A stretch of 62,960 bases of DNA from Globicatella sulfidifaciens DSM 15739 (GTDB lineage: Bacteria > Bacillota > Bacilli > Lactobacillales > Aerococcaceae). Location: NCBI RefSeq assembly GCF_900167405.1, contig NZ_FUWO01000014.1, positions 1-62,960 on the forward strand. The letters are read 5' to 3'. The position numbers were made by a program, and so were the translations under genes. Below the pieces are notes generated by a model. It was not told where the DNA came from, did no database searches, and saw only the letters and a list, made by a program, of their open reading frames with translations. Below, piece by piece: positions 8,144 to 16,471 of the stretch (its first letter is position 1; each line of letters starts with the position of its first letter).

Positions 8144-8279
8144 GCTAAACGCGATCTATTACGTATGTTACTTGGATTTATAGCACTAGTTACATTCATT
8201 TAGTTCAATATGCTAAACGCGTCTTCACTACGCAACTTACTTGAATTTATAGCACTAGATACATTAATTAATTCAATAC
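8144..8279. repeat. Two tandem copies of a 68-bp unit after ald
   Basis: Copies begin with GCTAAACGCG at 8144 and 8212 and share TTACTTG-ATTTATAGCACTAG and ACATT-ATT-A-TTCA. They directly follow the ald stop; no clear terminator stem is present. Confidence 0.7.
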
Positions 8280-8285
8280 AAAGCA

Positions 8286-8575
8286 AATAGGGAGTGGGCA
8301 AGAAGTAGAAAATCAGCTGATTTTCGCTTCGTCTGCCCACCCCCGCACAGTTGGGAGTAGACCAGAAGTAGAAAATTGAATAATTTTCGCTTCGTCGGCC
8401 TACCCCCGCACAGTTGAGTAGGTATCAAACAAGTCCTTAAGACGCAGTTTGATGCCACTCAACCACTGCGCTTTTAATTAACGCACAATAACGTGATTGA
8501 ATTTTCCAAGATTATACTCAGCTATCTTAAGACGTAGTTTGAGACCACTCAACCACTGCGCTCTGAATTAACTAG
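8286..8575. repeat. Dispersed two-hairpin repeat, largest copy
   Basis: Block A is GTGGGCA (8294-8300) pairing with TGCCCAC (8334-8340) around the 18-bp palindrome GAAAATCAGCTGATTTTC (8308-8325). A second A-like hairpin starts 63 bp later (8357). Block B pairs GTTGAGT-GG with CCACTCAAC around TTAAGACGCAGTTTGA (8437), and recurs after 90 bp (8527). Related copies lie at 28298, 52160 and 57942. 8576-8650 holds nothing recognisable. Confidence 0.8.
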
Positions 8576-8650
8576 ATATGCCTGAAAAGAATTTAAAAAG
8601 TTTTTTCCTAGTCTCTTACTTATTATTTCCAAACATACTTAAGAAAAAGT

Positions 8651-9021
8651 TTATAACTTAAATTGTATTTCTTCAAAGAACTGATTCATATTAATGCATC
8701 GAATCCCTAACTGATCGCTGACATCGGGGATTTTAGCGGCCTTACTCGGATTAATTTTATTGAGATTAATCACTCTATTTTCCTCCGTTACAATTGTATA
8801 GTTCTCCTTCATATCGATTGCAATGAGCCATCTTTCAAACGGATGAATCGTAACGCCTTTTACTACTCAATTAACCGCACCGGTTTTCGACGGTGTATCA
8901 GGTGTATTATCCACAGCTATCGAACTAAATAAGGCATAAATTTGTCCAAAAACGACGTATGGTAATACTAAATAACCTTCTTCTACTTGTTCTGTTACTG
9001 CAATATCAACGTGGATAAAGC
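8651..9021 (-). pseudogene. Truncated, nonsense-interrupted hypothetical gene
   Basis: On the minus strand one frame reads FIHVDIAVTEQVEEGYLVLP and continues to TPSKTGAVN, then a TGA, then resumes GVTIHPFERWLIAIDMKENY through to EEIQFKL and a stop at 8651. The 5' part runs into the terminator of the adhesin gene and no start is present. I do not recognise the family. It appears to be the C-terminal remnant of a protein with an in-frame stop. Confidence 0.6.
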
Positions 9022-9023
9022 TA

Positions 9024-9052
9024 TAAAAAAGAGCCCCAATCAGAGCTCTTTC
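9024..9052 (-). terminator. Terminator of the G5 adhesin gene
   Basis: Minus-strand AAAGAGC pairs with GCTCTTT around CTCTGATTGGG-like loop sequence and is followed by a T run; it begins 9 bases after the adhesin stop. Confidence 0.85.
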
Positions 9053-9060
9053 AAAATCAG

Positions 9061-12000
9061 TTATTCTTCTTCAGGTTTACGCTTTTTATCAGTTACAATT
9101 AAGCCTAAGCCTGCTAAAATTGTTAATGCTGCTGGAGTAAATACTTGACGGTAGTCAATCTCACCTGTGTTAGGTAAGGTAGCTGCTTGGGTGGTTTTAA
9201 CTGATTCTTTTTCAATTTCTTTCGCGCTAGTTTCAGCATTTCCTTTAGATTCATTTTCGGTTTCAGATTCAGTTGGTTTTTCGGCTTCTACTGGTTTTGT
9301 CCCAACTTCTACAATTTCTTTCACAGGTTCAACGGTGATGACTTCTTTAACTTCTGGTTCACCATATTGTTGTCCGAAGATAAAATAGGTCGTGATTGTA
9401 CGGGTTAACTCACCTTTGACTCCGGCTTGTTTAATGTTTTTAACCCCTTTATCAAGTTCTGAATTTTCCACTATTTCTGTTTCAAAATCAATTGCTTCTG
9501 TCACTTCTTGAACATCTGTCTCCACAAAGCCTTTCCCAACTTCTACAATCTCCGCAACTGGTTTTTCAGTAATCGTTTCGGTAATGACTGGTTTGCCATA
9601 AACTTTACCATTTAAATATTGCGTCACAACCGTGCGAATGGATTTTCCATTAATACCGGCCTGCTTAGTTTCTTTAGCCATATCATCTAACTCAACATTT
9701 AATTCGTATTGCGTTTCAAATGGGATTTCCGTTTCAATCACTTCAGTTTTTTCTTCTAAGACTCCGGTGCCTTTTTGAATAATTTCTTTAACAGGTTCTT
9801 TAGTGCGTTGTTCTGTTACAACGGGTTCACCATAAACTTTGCCATTCAAATATTGAGTCGTAGTCGTGATTGTTAATTCCCCTTTTACACCAGCTTGAGT
9901 AACTTTCTCGGTACCTTCTAACATATCTGGATTTTCTACAACTTCCGTTTCAAAATCGATGTCTTTAGTGACAACTTCTTCTTTCACTTCAATGGTTCCT
10001 ACTCCCACTTCGATGATTTCTTCAACGGGTGCAGTGGTTACTTTTTCAGTCGAAGTTGCCTCACCATAAGTTTTGCCTTTCCAAGTTGGAGTGGTGGTCG
10101 TAATGGTTAAGACGCCATCCTTGCCTTCTTGAACCACTTTTTGTTGACCTTTTAATAAATCAGCATTTTCTACCAATTTAGTCGTAAATTTAATTGGTTT
10201 AGTAGCAGTCGTTACCACTTGTTCAATCTTTCCAGTTCCTACTAACACAACTTGATTTACTGGTGCTTTCGTTGTTTCTTTTGAAACCGTTGCTTCACCA
10301 TAAGGTTTATTATTTAACATTGGTGTAGTAGTGGTAATCTTTTGTTCACCATTAACACCAACAGTTTGAATTTTTTCTTCACCTTCTGGAAGTTCAGTAG
10401 TTTCAATTCTTTCTGTTTTAAACGGAATAGCTTCAGTTGTCACTTCGACTTGCTCCGTCACTACACCTGTTCCAATTTCGATAATTTGTGGTACAGCTTC
10501 TTTGGTTGTTTCTTTAACAGAAGTTTCTTCACCATATTGTTTACCATTCAACATTGGGGTAGTTGTTGTTGTTGTTAAAACACCATCAACACCTTCTTGA
10601 ATAACTTTTTCTTCACCTTTTAATAAATCAGGATTTTCTACAAATTCGGTAGTAAATGGAATTGGTTTAGTACTTGTTGTAACGACTTGTTCAATCTTAC
10701 CTGTACCGACCAATACAACTTTATTTACTGGTGCTTTCGTTATTTCTTTTGAAACGGTTGCTTCACCATAAGGTTTATTATTTAACATTGGGGTAGTAGT
10801 GGTAATCTTTTGTTCGCCATTAACACCTTCTTGTACTACTTTTTCTTCTCCCTCAGCCATGTCATTATTATCACGATATGTAGTCTTATATGGTATAACT
10901 TCGTATTCAACTTCTGTTTGAACTATTGGTTCAAACATAACATCCAGTTTTAGCTCTGGGACTCCATTATAATGCTCTGATAAGTCCAAAACATTACCCA
11001 ATTCATCAACAACACCAATTTCTGATAATTTGTATTCAGTTGATGGTGTTATTCCTGGTATTTTGATTTCAAAATTAACGGTATAAGTTCCATCTCCATT
11101 TTCTTCAAAATTGTCACGTAATTCCGGCCTGAACCAACTCCATGCCGGATAATCGTTGGTAAATAAAACGAAGGCGGATCTTAATCCATTTTTTTCCTTT
11201 ACATTCAACTGGACCTTTATCGTTTCACCAGGCTGATATGAATTCTTATCAATTGAAATATCAATGAACTCCGGTTTCACAAAATCTTCCTCTAAAATTG
11301 ATGCAACATTCAGTTTTAGCTGTGGGACTTCATTATAATAATCTAATAAGTACAATTCATTTCCCCATTCATCTTCAACTGTAATTTGTTCTAATTTGTA
11401 TTCAGATGATGGTGTTATTTCTGGTATTTTGATTTCAAAATTAACGGTATAAGTTCCATCTCCATTTTCTTCAAAATTGTCACTTAATTCCTGCGTTAAC
11501 CTATTCACTTGCGGATGAGTCTCGTTGGTAAAGGAAACGGAGGCGGATCTTAATTCGTTTTTTTCCTTTACATTCAACTGGACCTTTACCGTTTCACCAG
11601 CCTGATATGAATTCTTATCAATTGAAATATCAATGAACTCCGGTTTCACTAAATCTTCCTCTAAAATTGATGCAACATTCAGTTTTAGTTCTGGGAATTC
11701 ATTATAACCATCTTCTAAGTACAAATCATTACCCCATTCATCTTCAACTGTAATTTGTGCTAATTTGTATTCAGCTGTTGGTGTTTTTTCTGGTATTTTG
11801 ATTTCAAAATTAACGGTATAAGTTCCATCTCCATTTTCTTCAAAATTGTCACTTAATTCCTGCTTTAAAATGCTCATTCCCGGATAAGTCTGGTTGGTAA
11901 AGAGAACGTGGGCGCGTGTTAATTCGTTTTTTTCCTTTACATTCAACTGGATCTTTACCGTTTCACCAGCCTGATATGAGTTCTTATCAATTGAAATATC

Positions 12001-12405
12001 GATTAATTCCGGTTTTGATGTGTCTGGTCCTAATCTCCACGTTCTTTCAGTTGTTTCTTCAACTACAGTCTCCTCACTAGTTGTTTCAACTAATTCGATA
12101 GCTTGATCAATTGTAGTCTCTGCAACTGTTGTTTCTTCCGTAGTTGTGTCTTCAACTGTCGTTTGATCTGTTGTTTCTTCAAATGTAGTTTCCTCAACAG
12201 TTGTTTCATCTATACTACTTGTCTCCTCTAAAGATACTTCTTCAACTTGTACCTCACTTGTCACTGTAGTTTCTTCTTCAGTTGTTTGTGCTTGAACAGG
12301 TACAATTAATCCGTTGACCATAGTTGCCGACATAAAAACACCAACAATGCAACTTACTAAGCCGTTATTGGTTTTTCTTAATGCATACCGATTTTTTCTC
12401 TCCAT
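9061..12405 (-). CDS. LPXTG-anchored adhesin with Ig-like repeats and seven G5 domains
   Basis: A 1114-residue surface protein. A YSIRK-like signal (RYALRKTNNGLVSCIVGVF) leads to a likely cut after VQAQ (about residue 40), then a Thr/Glu-rich stalk (41-125). Three near-identical repeats of about 118 aa (each with DISIDKNSYQ-GET and NFEENGDGTYTVNFEIKIP) follow. Then come seven G5 domains (about 500-1040; hallmarks PYGE/VYGEP and the VGTG end), which in other proteins bind GlcNAc or zinc and mediate adhesion or biofilm. LPNTG (1077-1081), a hydrophobic helix and a KKRK tail give sortase anchoring. GGGGGAG precedes the ATG. Own terminator; monocistronic. Confidence 0.93.
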   Translation of the reverse strand: MERKNRYALRKTNNGLVSCIVGVFMSATMVNGLIVPVQAQTTEEETTVTSEVQVEEVSLEETSSIDETTVEETTFEETTDQTTVEDTTTEETTVAETTIDQAIELVETTSEETVVEETTERTWRLGPDTSKPELIDISIDKNSYQAGETVKIQLNVKEKNELTRAHVLFTNQTYPGMSILKQELSDNFEENGDGTYTVNFEIKIPEKTPTAEYKLAQITVEDEWGNDLYLEDGYNEFPELKLNVASILEEDLVKPEFIDISIDKNSYQAGETVKVQLNVKEKNELRSASVSFTNETHPQVNRLTQELSDNFEENGDGTYTVNFEIKIPEITPSSEYKLEQITVEDEWGNELYLLDYYNEVPQLKLNVASILEEDFVKPEFIDISIDKNSYQPGETIKVQLNVKEKNGLRSAFVLFTNDYPAWSWFRPELRDNFEENGDGTYTVNFEIKIPGITPSTEYKLSEIGVVDELGNVLDLSEHYNGVPELKLDVMFEPIVQTEVEYEVIPYKTTYRDNNDMAEGEEKVVQEGVNGEQKITTTTPMLNNKPYGEATVSKEITKAPVNKVVLVGTGKIEQVVTTSTKPIPFTTEFVENPDLLKGEEKVIQEGVDGVLTTTTTTPMLNGKQYGEETSVKETTKEAVPQIIEIGTGVVTEQVEVTTEAIPFKTERIETTELPEGEEKIQTVGVNGEQKITTTTPMLNNKPYGEATVSKETTKAPVNQVVLVGTGKIEQVVTTATKPIKFTTKLVENADLLKGQQKVVQEGKDGVLTITTTTPTWKGKTYGEATSTEKVTTAPVEEIIEVGVGTIEVKEEVVTKDIDFETEVVENPDMLEGTEKVTQAGVKGELTITTTTQYLNGKVYGEPVVTEQRTKEPVKEIIQKGTGVLEEKTEVIETEIPFETQYELNVELDDMAKETKQAGINGKSIRTVVTQYLNGKVYGKPVITETITEKPVAEIVEVGKGFVETDVQEVTEAIDFETEIVENSELDKGVKNIKQAGVKGELTRTITTYFIFGQQYGEPEVKEVITVEPVKEIVEVGTKPVEAEKPTESETENESKGNAETSAKEIEKESVKTTQAATLPNTGEIDYRQVFTPAALTILAGLGLIVTDKKRKPEEE

Positions 12406-12511
12406 AAGATAACTCCCCCAATATTTATTTTAACGCAAAGCTTATCATTAATATCAATATTATCAGATTAATCTCTTTTTGCAATACAACAATATAATTT
12501 TGTATATTAAA

Positions 12512-12540
12512 TATATTTTACTTCTTGCCCACTCCCTCTT
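12512..12540 (-). repeat. Fragment of dispersed repeat block A
   Basis: Minus-strand GAGTGGGCAAGAAGTA matches the left arm of block A at 8292. The other arm is absent. The remaining intergenic DNA (12406-12643) upstream of the adhesin holds its promoter region and no gene. Confidence 0.6.
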
Positions 12541-12643
12541 CATTGATACGCTGTTAGCCGAAGGATAATGACGTTAAAATTATTTTCAAGTATGGCTTTC
12601 TATCTTTAATCTGCGTTAAAAATTTAGCAATGCCCTTCTTATA

Positions 12644-12674
12644 AAAAAATTCGGCGAGCTTCCGTCCGCCGATT
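12644..12674 (-). terminator. Terminator of galU
   Basis: Minus-strand AATCGGCG pairs with CGCCGAATT, followed by a run of seven T, about 20 bases after the galU stop. Confidence 0.85.
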
Positions 12675-12693
12675 CATTTTATTTAACTACTAA

Positions 12694-13566
12694 TTATAAT
12701 GTCTCTGCAATCTTCTTAACGAAGTCTTTTAGTTCGTCGCCAATTTCTTGGTGTTCTAAGCCCACTAAGATACTAGACTTCATGAATTCTAATTTATTTC
12801 CGACGTCAAAACGTTGGCCATTAAATTCTTTAGCAAAGACGCGTTGGGTTTTGTTTAAGGTATCAATCGCATCGGTTAATTGAACTTCGCCACCCGCACC
12901 GACTTCTTGTTTTTCTAATAAATCAAAGATTTCTGGCGTTAATAAGTAACGACCAATAATCGCTAAATCACTGGGTGCGTCTTCCATTTTTGGTTTTTCA
13001 ACGAATTTCTTAACATTATATAAGCCTTCTTCCAATTGGCTTTCGATGTCGATGACCCCATATTTACTAATGTCTTCCATCGGCATTTTCATGACTGCAA
13101 TGTTTGAGGCATGATTTTGTTCATAAGCGTCGATTAATTGTTTAGTTAGAGGCACTTCGTCACGCATGATGTCATCACCTAACATCACCACAAAGGGTTC
13201 GTCACCGATAAAGCTTTTAGCTTGTAATACCGCATCACCTAATCCTTTTGGATAGGGTTGGCGCACAAAGAACATTCTAATACCAGTTGTTTCACGAACG
13301 ATATCTAATAACTCTTGTTTACCTTTAATTTCAAGGTTAGATTCTAATTCAATGTTAGAGTCAAAGTGGTCTTCAATCGCACGTTTACTTTTTCCAGTTA
13401 CGATTAAAATCTCTTCAATTCCTGAAGCTAATGCTTCTTCTACAATAAATTGAATCGATGGTTTATCAACAATTGGAATCATTTCCTTGGCAATTGCTTT
13501 GGTAGCTGGTAAAAAGCGTGTTCCAAGTCCTGCTGCTGGAATCACAGCTTTTCTAACTTTAGACAT
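12694..13566 (-). CDS. galU: UTP-glucose-1-phosphate uridylyltransferase
   Basis: Makes UDP-glucose from UTP and glucose-1-phosphate. The nucleotidyltransferase signature [14 protein letters not shown] is at residues 11-24, with [10 protein letters not shown] and VEKP further on; the 290-aa length is standard. AGAGG lies upstream of ATG. It is divergent from the UDP-glucose dehydrogenase gene, which uses its product, so the two probably share control from the 187-bp intergenic region. Confidence 0.97.
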   Translation of the reverse strand: MSKVRKAVIPAAGLGTRFLPATKAIAKEMIPIVDKPSIQFIVEEALASGIEEILIVTGKSKRAIEDHFDSNIELESNLEIKGKQELLDIVRETTGIRMFFVRQPYPKGLGDAVLQAKSFIGDEPFVVMLGDDIMRDEVPLTKQLIDAYEQNHASNIAVMKMPMEDISKYGVIDIESQLEEGLYNVKKFVEKPKMEDAPSDLAIIGRYLLTPEIFDLLEKQEVGAGGEVQLTDAIDTLNKTQRVFAKEFNGQRFDVGNKLEFMKSSILVGLEHQEIGDELKDFVKKIAETL

Positions 13567-13640
13567 ATATATACCTCTTTCTATTCAATATTTAATAATT
13601 GACTTCATTGTACACTAATTTTACGCATTACGCTAGCGTT

Positions 13641-13742
13641 TTGTTATTTAAAATATCAATAGATAATAAAAATTTGCTTTTTTACCCAATTATCGGTATA
13701 ATTTGGCTTGTTACTAAATAAAAATGTTACTTTAAATAACAA
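13641..13742. promoter_or_regulatory. 12-bp inverted repeat flanking the ugd promoter (candidate operator)
   Basis: TTGTTATTTAAA (13641-13652) is the exact reverse complement of TTTAAATAACAA (13731-13742). A third related half-site, TTGTTACTAAAT, lies at about 13709. The pair brackets the ugd promoter between divergent galU and ugd. Because Ugd carries an XRE domain, these may be its own binding sites; this is inference. Confidence 0.5.
13674..13702 (+). promoter_or_regulatory. Promoter of the ugd-epimerase operon
   Basis: TTGCTT (13674-13679), 17 bases, TATAAT (13697-13702), about 45 bases before the ugd ATG; AAAGGAG at 13741-13747 is the ribosome site. Confidence 0.7.
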
Positions 13743-13753
13743 AGGAGTCCATT

Positions 13754-15223
13754 ATGAAAAAATTATCTGTTCAATTATTAGCTGAAACAGTTACTAATAA
13801 ACGTAAAGCCAAAGATTTAACGCAAGCCCAATTATCAGAATTGACCGGCATCAACCGTTCTTTAATCGGACGTATTGAAAACTTAGACTACTTACCGATG
13901 ATCAATCAATTAGAAAGTTTAGCAGAAGCATTGGATTTTGACGTGACCGAATTATTCGCCGAAGAAAAAGCTGAAACTCAAAAAGCAGCACCAAAATCAT
14001 ATCAAATTGCGGTTGCTGGAACAGGTTATGTTGGATTATCTTTAGCGGTATTATTAGCGCAACACAATCAAGTAACAGCGGTTGATATCGTGCAAGAAAA
14101 AGTCGACATGATTAACAATAAAAAGTCACCTATTCAAGATGACTATATCGAACAATATTTGGCAGAAAAAGAGTTAAATTTAACGGCTACTTTAGATGGC
14201 GAAAAAGCTTATGCTGATGCGGATTATGTCATTATCGCTGCCCCAACTAATTATGATAGTAAATTGAATTTCTTTGATACTTCAGCGGTTGAGACCGTGA
14301 TTGAGTTAGTATTAAAAGCTAATCCTAATGCGACGATGATTATTAAATCAACCATTCCCGTTGGATATACTGAATCTGTTCGTAAAAAATACAATACGCA
14401 AAACATTTTATTCAGTCCAGAATTCTTACGTGAATCAAAAGCATTATATGATAACTTATATCCTTCACGAATTATCGTTTCTTGTGATGAAGACTCTCGT
14501 GAAAAAGCAGAAATCTTCGCAGAATTATTACAAGAAGGTGCTCTAAGCGAAGATATTCCAACATTATTTATGGGATTCACTGAAGCTGAAGCTGTTAAAT
14601 TATTCGCCAATACCTACTTAGCCTTACGTGTTTCCTATTTCAATGAATTAGATACTTATGCCGATACCAAAGGCTTAAATACGAAAGACATTATCGATGG
14701 TGTTGGTTTAGACCCACGTATTGGGACACATTACAATAACCCTTCATTTGGTTATGGTGGTTACTGCTTACCGAAAGATACGAAACAATTATTAGCTAAC
14801 TTTGATGATGTTCCACAAAATATGATTACAGCGATTGTAGAATCTAACCGTACTCGTAAGGATTATATCGCTGATCGGGTATTAGACCTTTCAGGTACAT
14901 ATACAGCCAATAGTTCATGGGATGAGACGAGAGAAAAAGAAACCGTTATTGGCGTTTACCGCTTAACAATGAAGAGTAATTCTGATAACTTCCGTCAATC
15001 AGCGATTCAAGGCGTTATGAAACGAATCAAAGCGAAAGGTGCTAAAGTGGTCATTTATGAACCAACCTTAGAAGCAGGGTCTACGTTCTTTGGCAGTGAA
15101 GTAATCGGCGACTTAGATGAATTCAAACAATTATCTCAAGCGATTATCGTGAACCGTTATGATAGCCAATTAGATGATGTAAAAGATAAAGTATTCACAC
15201 GCGACATTTTCCAAAGAGATTAA
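13754..15223 (+). CDS. ugd: UDP-glucose 6-dehydrogenase with N-terminal XRE DNA-binding domain
   Basis: Residues 1-68 form an XRE helix-turn-helix ([34 protein letters not shown]). Residues 83 on are a nucleotide-sugar dehydrogenase: Rossmann motif [19 protein letters not shown], and the catalytic Cys338 in GGYCLPKD. The enzyme oxidises UDP-glucose to UDP-glucuronate with two NAD. At 489 aa it is about 90 residues longer than single-domain Ugd. Both parts share one uninterrupted frame with one ribosome site. Candidate operators flank its promoter, suggesting an autoregulating trigger enzyme. The substrate could be another UDP-hexose, but galU next door favours UDP-glucose. Confidence 0.93.
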   Translation: MKKLSVQLLAETVTNKRKAKDLTQAQLSELTGINRSLIGRIENLDYLPMINQLESLAEALDFDVTELFAEEKAETQKAAPKSYQIAVAGTGYVGLSLAVLLAQHNQVTAVDIVQEKVDMINNKKSPIQDDYIEQYLAEKELNLTATLDGEKAYADADYVIIAAPTNYDSKLNFFDTSAVETVIELVLKANPNATMIIKSTIPVGYTESVRKKYNTQNILFSPEFLRESKALYDNLYPSRIIVSCDEDSREKAEIFAELLQEGALSEDIPTLFMGFTEAEAVKLFANTYLALRVSYFNELDTYADTKGLNTKDIIDGVGLDPRIGTHYNNPSFGYGGYCLPKDTKQLLANFDDVPQNMITAIVESNRTRKDYIADRVLDLSGTYTANSSWDETREKETVIGVYRLTMKSNSDNFRQSAIQGVMKRIKAKGAKVVIYEPTLEAGSTFFGSEVIGDLDEFKQLSQAIIVNRYDSQLDDVKDKVFTRDIFQRD

Positions 15224-15235
15224 AGTGAGGATAAA

Positions 15236-16318
15236 ATGAATAAAATAAATTTAGAAAACAAAAAGATTTTAGTTACGGGGTCAGCCGGTTTTGTGGGTGC
15301 AAATTTAGTTTTAGAATTACTAAAAACTGTATCTCCTGTTCATATTGTTGGGATTGATAATTTAAATGAGTATTATGATATTCGCTTAAAAGATTGGCGT
15401 CAAGAACAAATTGCTTTAGAATTAAGCAATCATCCAGAGTCAACTTTTAAATTTATTAAAGGCGATATCGCAGATAGCGATACAATCAATGATATTTTTA
15501 AAACTGAAAAACCAGATATCGTCGTAAATTTGGCGGCGCAAGCTGGCGTTAGATACTCTATTTCAAATCCTGAAGCTTATATGTCTTCTAATATGATTGG
15601 ATTTTACAATATTTTAGAAGCATGTCGTCATTCATACGACAATGGCGCAAAAGGTGTGGAGCATCTCGTCTATGCTTCTTCCTCTTCTGTATATGGTTCT
15701 AATAAAAAAGTTCCTTATAGTGTTGAAGATAAAGTCGATAATCCCGTTTCATTATATGCAGCTACTAAAAAGAGTAATGAATTAATGGCACACTCCTATA
15801 GCAAATTATATAATATTCCAACAACTGGCTTACGGTTCTTTACTGTTTATGGACCTGCGGGAAGACCAGATATGGCGTATTTTGGATTCACAAACAAACT
15901 GATTAATGGTGAGAAAATTCAAATCTTTAATTATGGTAATTGTAAACGTGATTTTACCTATATCGACGATATTGTTGAGGGTGTAAAACGAGTTATGACT
16001 GGTGCTCCTAGTAAAGAAACAGGTGAAGACGGTTTACCTATCCCCCCTTACTCTATCTATAATATTGGGAATAATCAACCAGAAAATCTATTGGATTTTG
16101 TTGATATTTTACAACAAGAATTAGTAGATGCTGAAGTATTGCCAAGAGATTTTGACTTTGAAAGCAAAAAAGAACTAGTAGCAATGCAACCAGGTGATGT
16201 ACCAATTACCTATGCAGATACAACTTCTTTAGAGAAGGATTTTGGCTTTAAACCTAATACTTCATTAAGAGAAGGAATTAGAAAATTCGCTCAATGGTAT
16301 AAAGAATTTTATTTATAA
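15236..16318 (+). CDS. UDP-glucuronate 4-epimerase-like NAD-dependent epimerase
   Basis: An extended short-chain dehydrogenase (360 aa): glycine motif TGSAGFVGANL, GIDNLNEYYDIRLK, which is typical of UDP-glucuronate epimerases, SSSSVYG and the catalytic YAATKK. It would turn UDP-GlcA from the preceding gene into UDP-galacturonate for a capsule or wall polysaccharide. It starts 12 bases after the ugd stop (GTGAGG upstream), so it is co-transcribed, and it ends at a strong terminator. The polymer and its glycosyltransferases are not in the window. Confidence 0.9.
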   Translation: MNKINLENKKILVTGSAGFVGANLVLELLKTVSPVHIVGIDNLNEYYDIRLKDWRQEQIALELSNHPESTFKFIKGDIADSDTINDIFKTEKPDIVVNLAAQAGVRYSISNPEAYMSSNMIGFYNILEACRHSYDNGAKGVEHLVYASSSSVYGSNKKVPYSVEDKVDNPVSLYAATKKSNELMAHSYSKLYNIPTTGLRFFTVYGPAGRPDMAYFGFTNKLINGEKIQIFNYGNCKRDFTYIDDIVEGVKRVMTGAPSKETGEDGLPIPPYSIYNIGNNQPENLLDFVDILQQELVDAEVLPRDFDFESKKELVAMQPGDVPITYADTTSLEKDFGFKPNTSLREGIRKFAQWYKEFYL

Positions 16319-16360
16319 TAATCCAATTATAAAGTTATAACTTTTCTTTCGAAAATACAT

Positions 16361-16400
16361 AGAGGATATCAAGCAACCATTCGGTGTTTGACATCCTCTT
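16361..16400. terminator. Bidirectional terminator between the epimerase and GH26 genes
   Basis: AGAGGATaTCAAgCA pairs with TGtTTGAcATCCTCT with a short loop; T-rich on the plus side and A-rich upstream, so it can serve both converging genes. Confidence 0.85.
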
Positions 16401-16471
16401 TACTTTTATTTGAAACATTTCTATAAAACAATTTGACTTCTTATTATTTTATTTCTCAGGCTCACATTAAT

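Noticed and set aside
8273-8458. 61-codon minus-strand frame in the A/B repeat
   Set aside because: Two internal repeats (QLCGG-TKRK) come directly from the tandem block A; not a gene.
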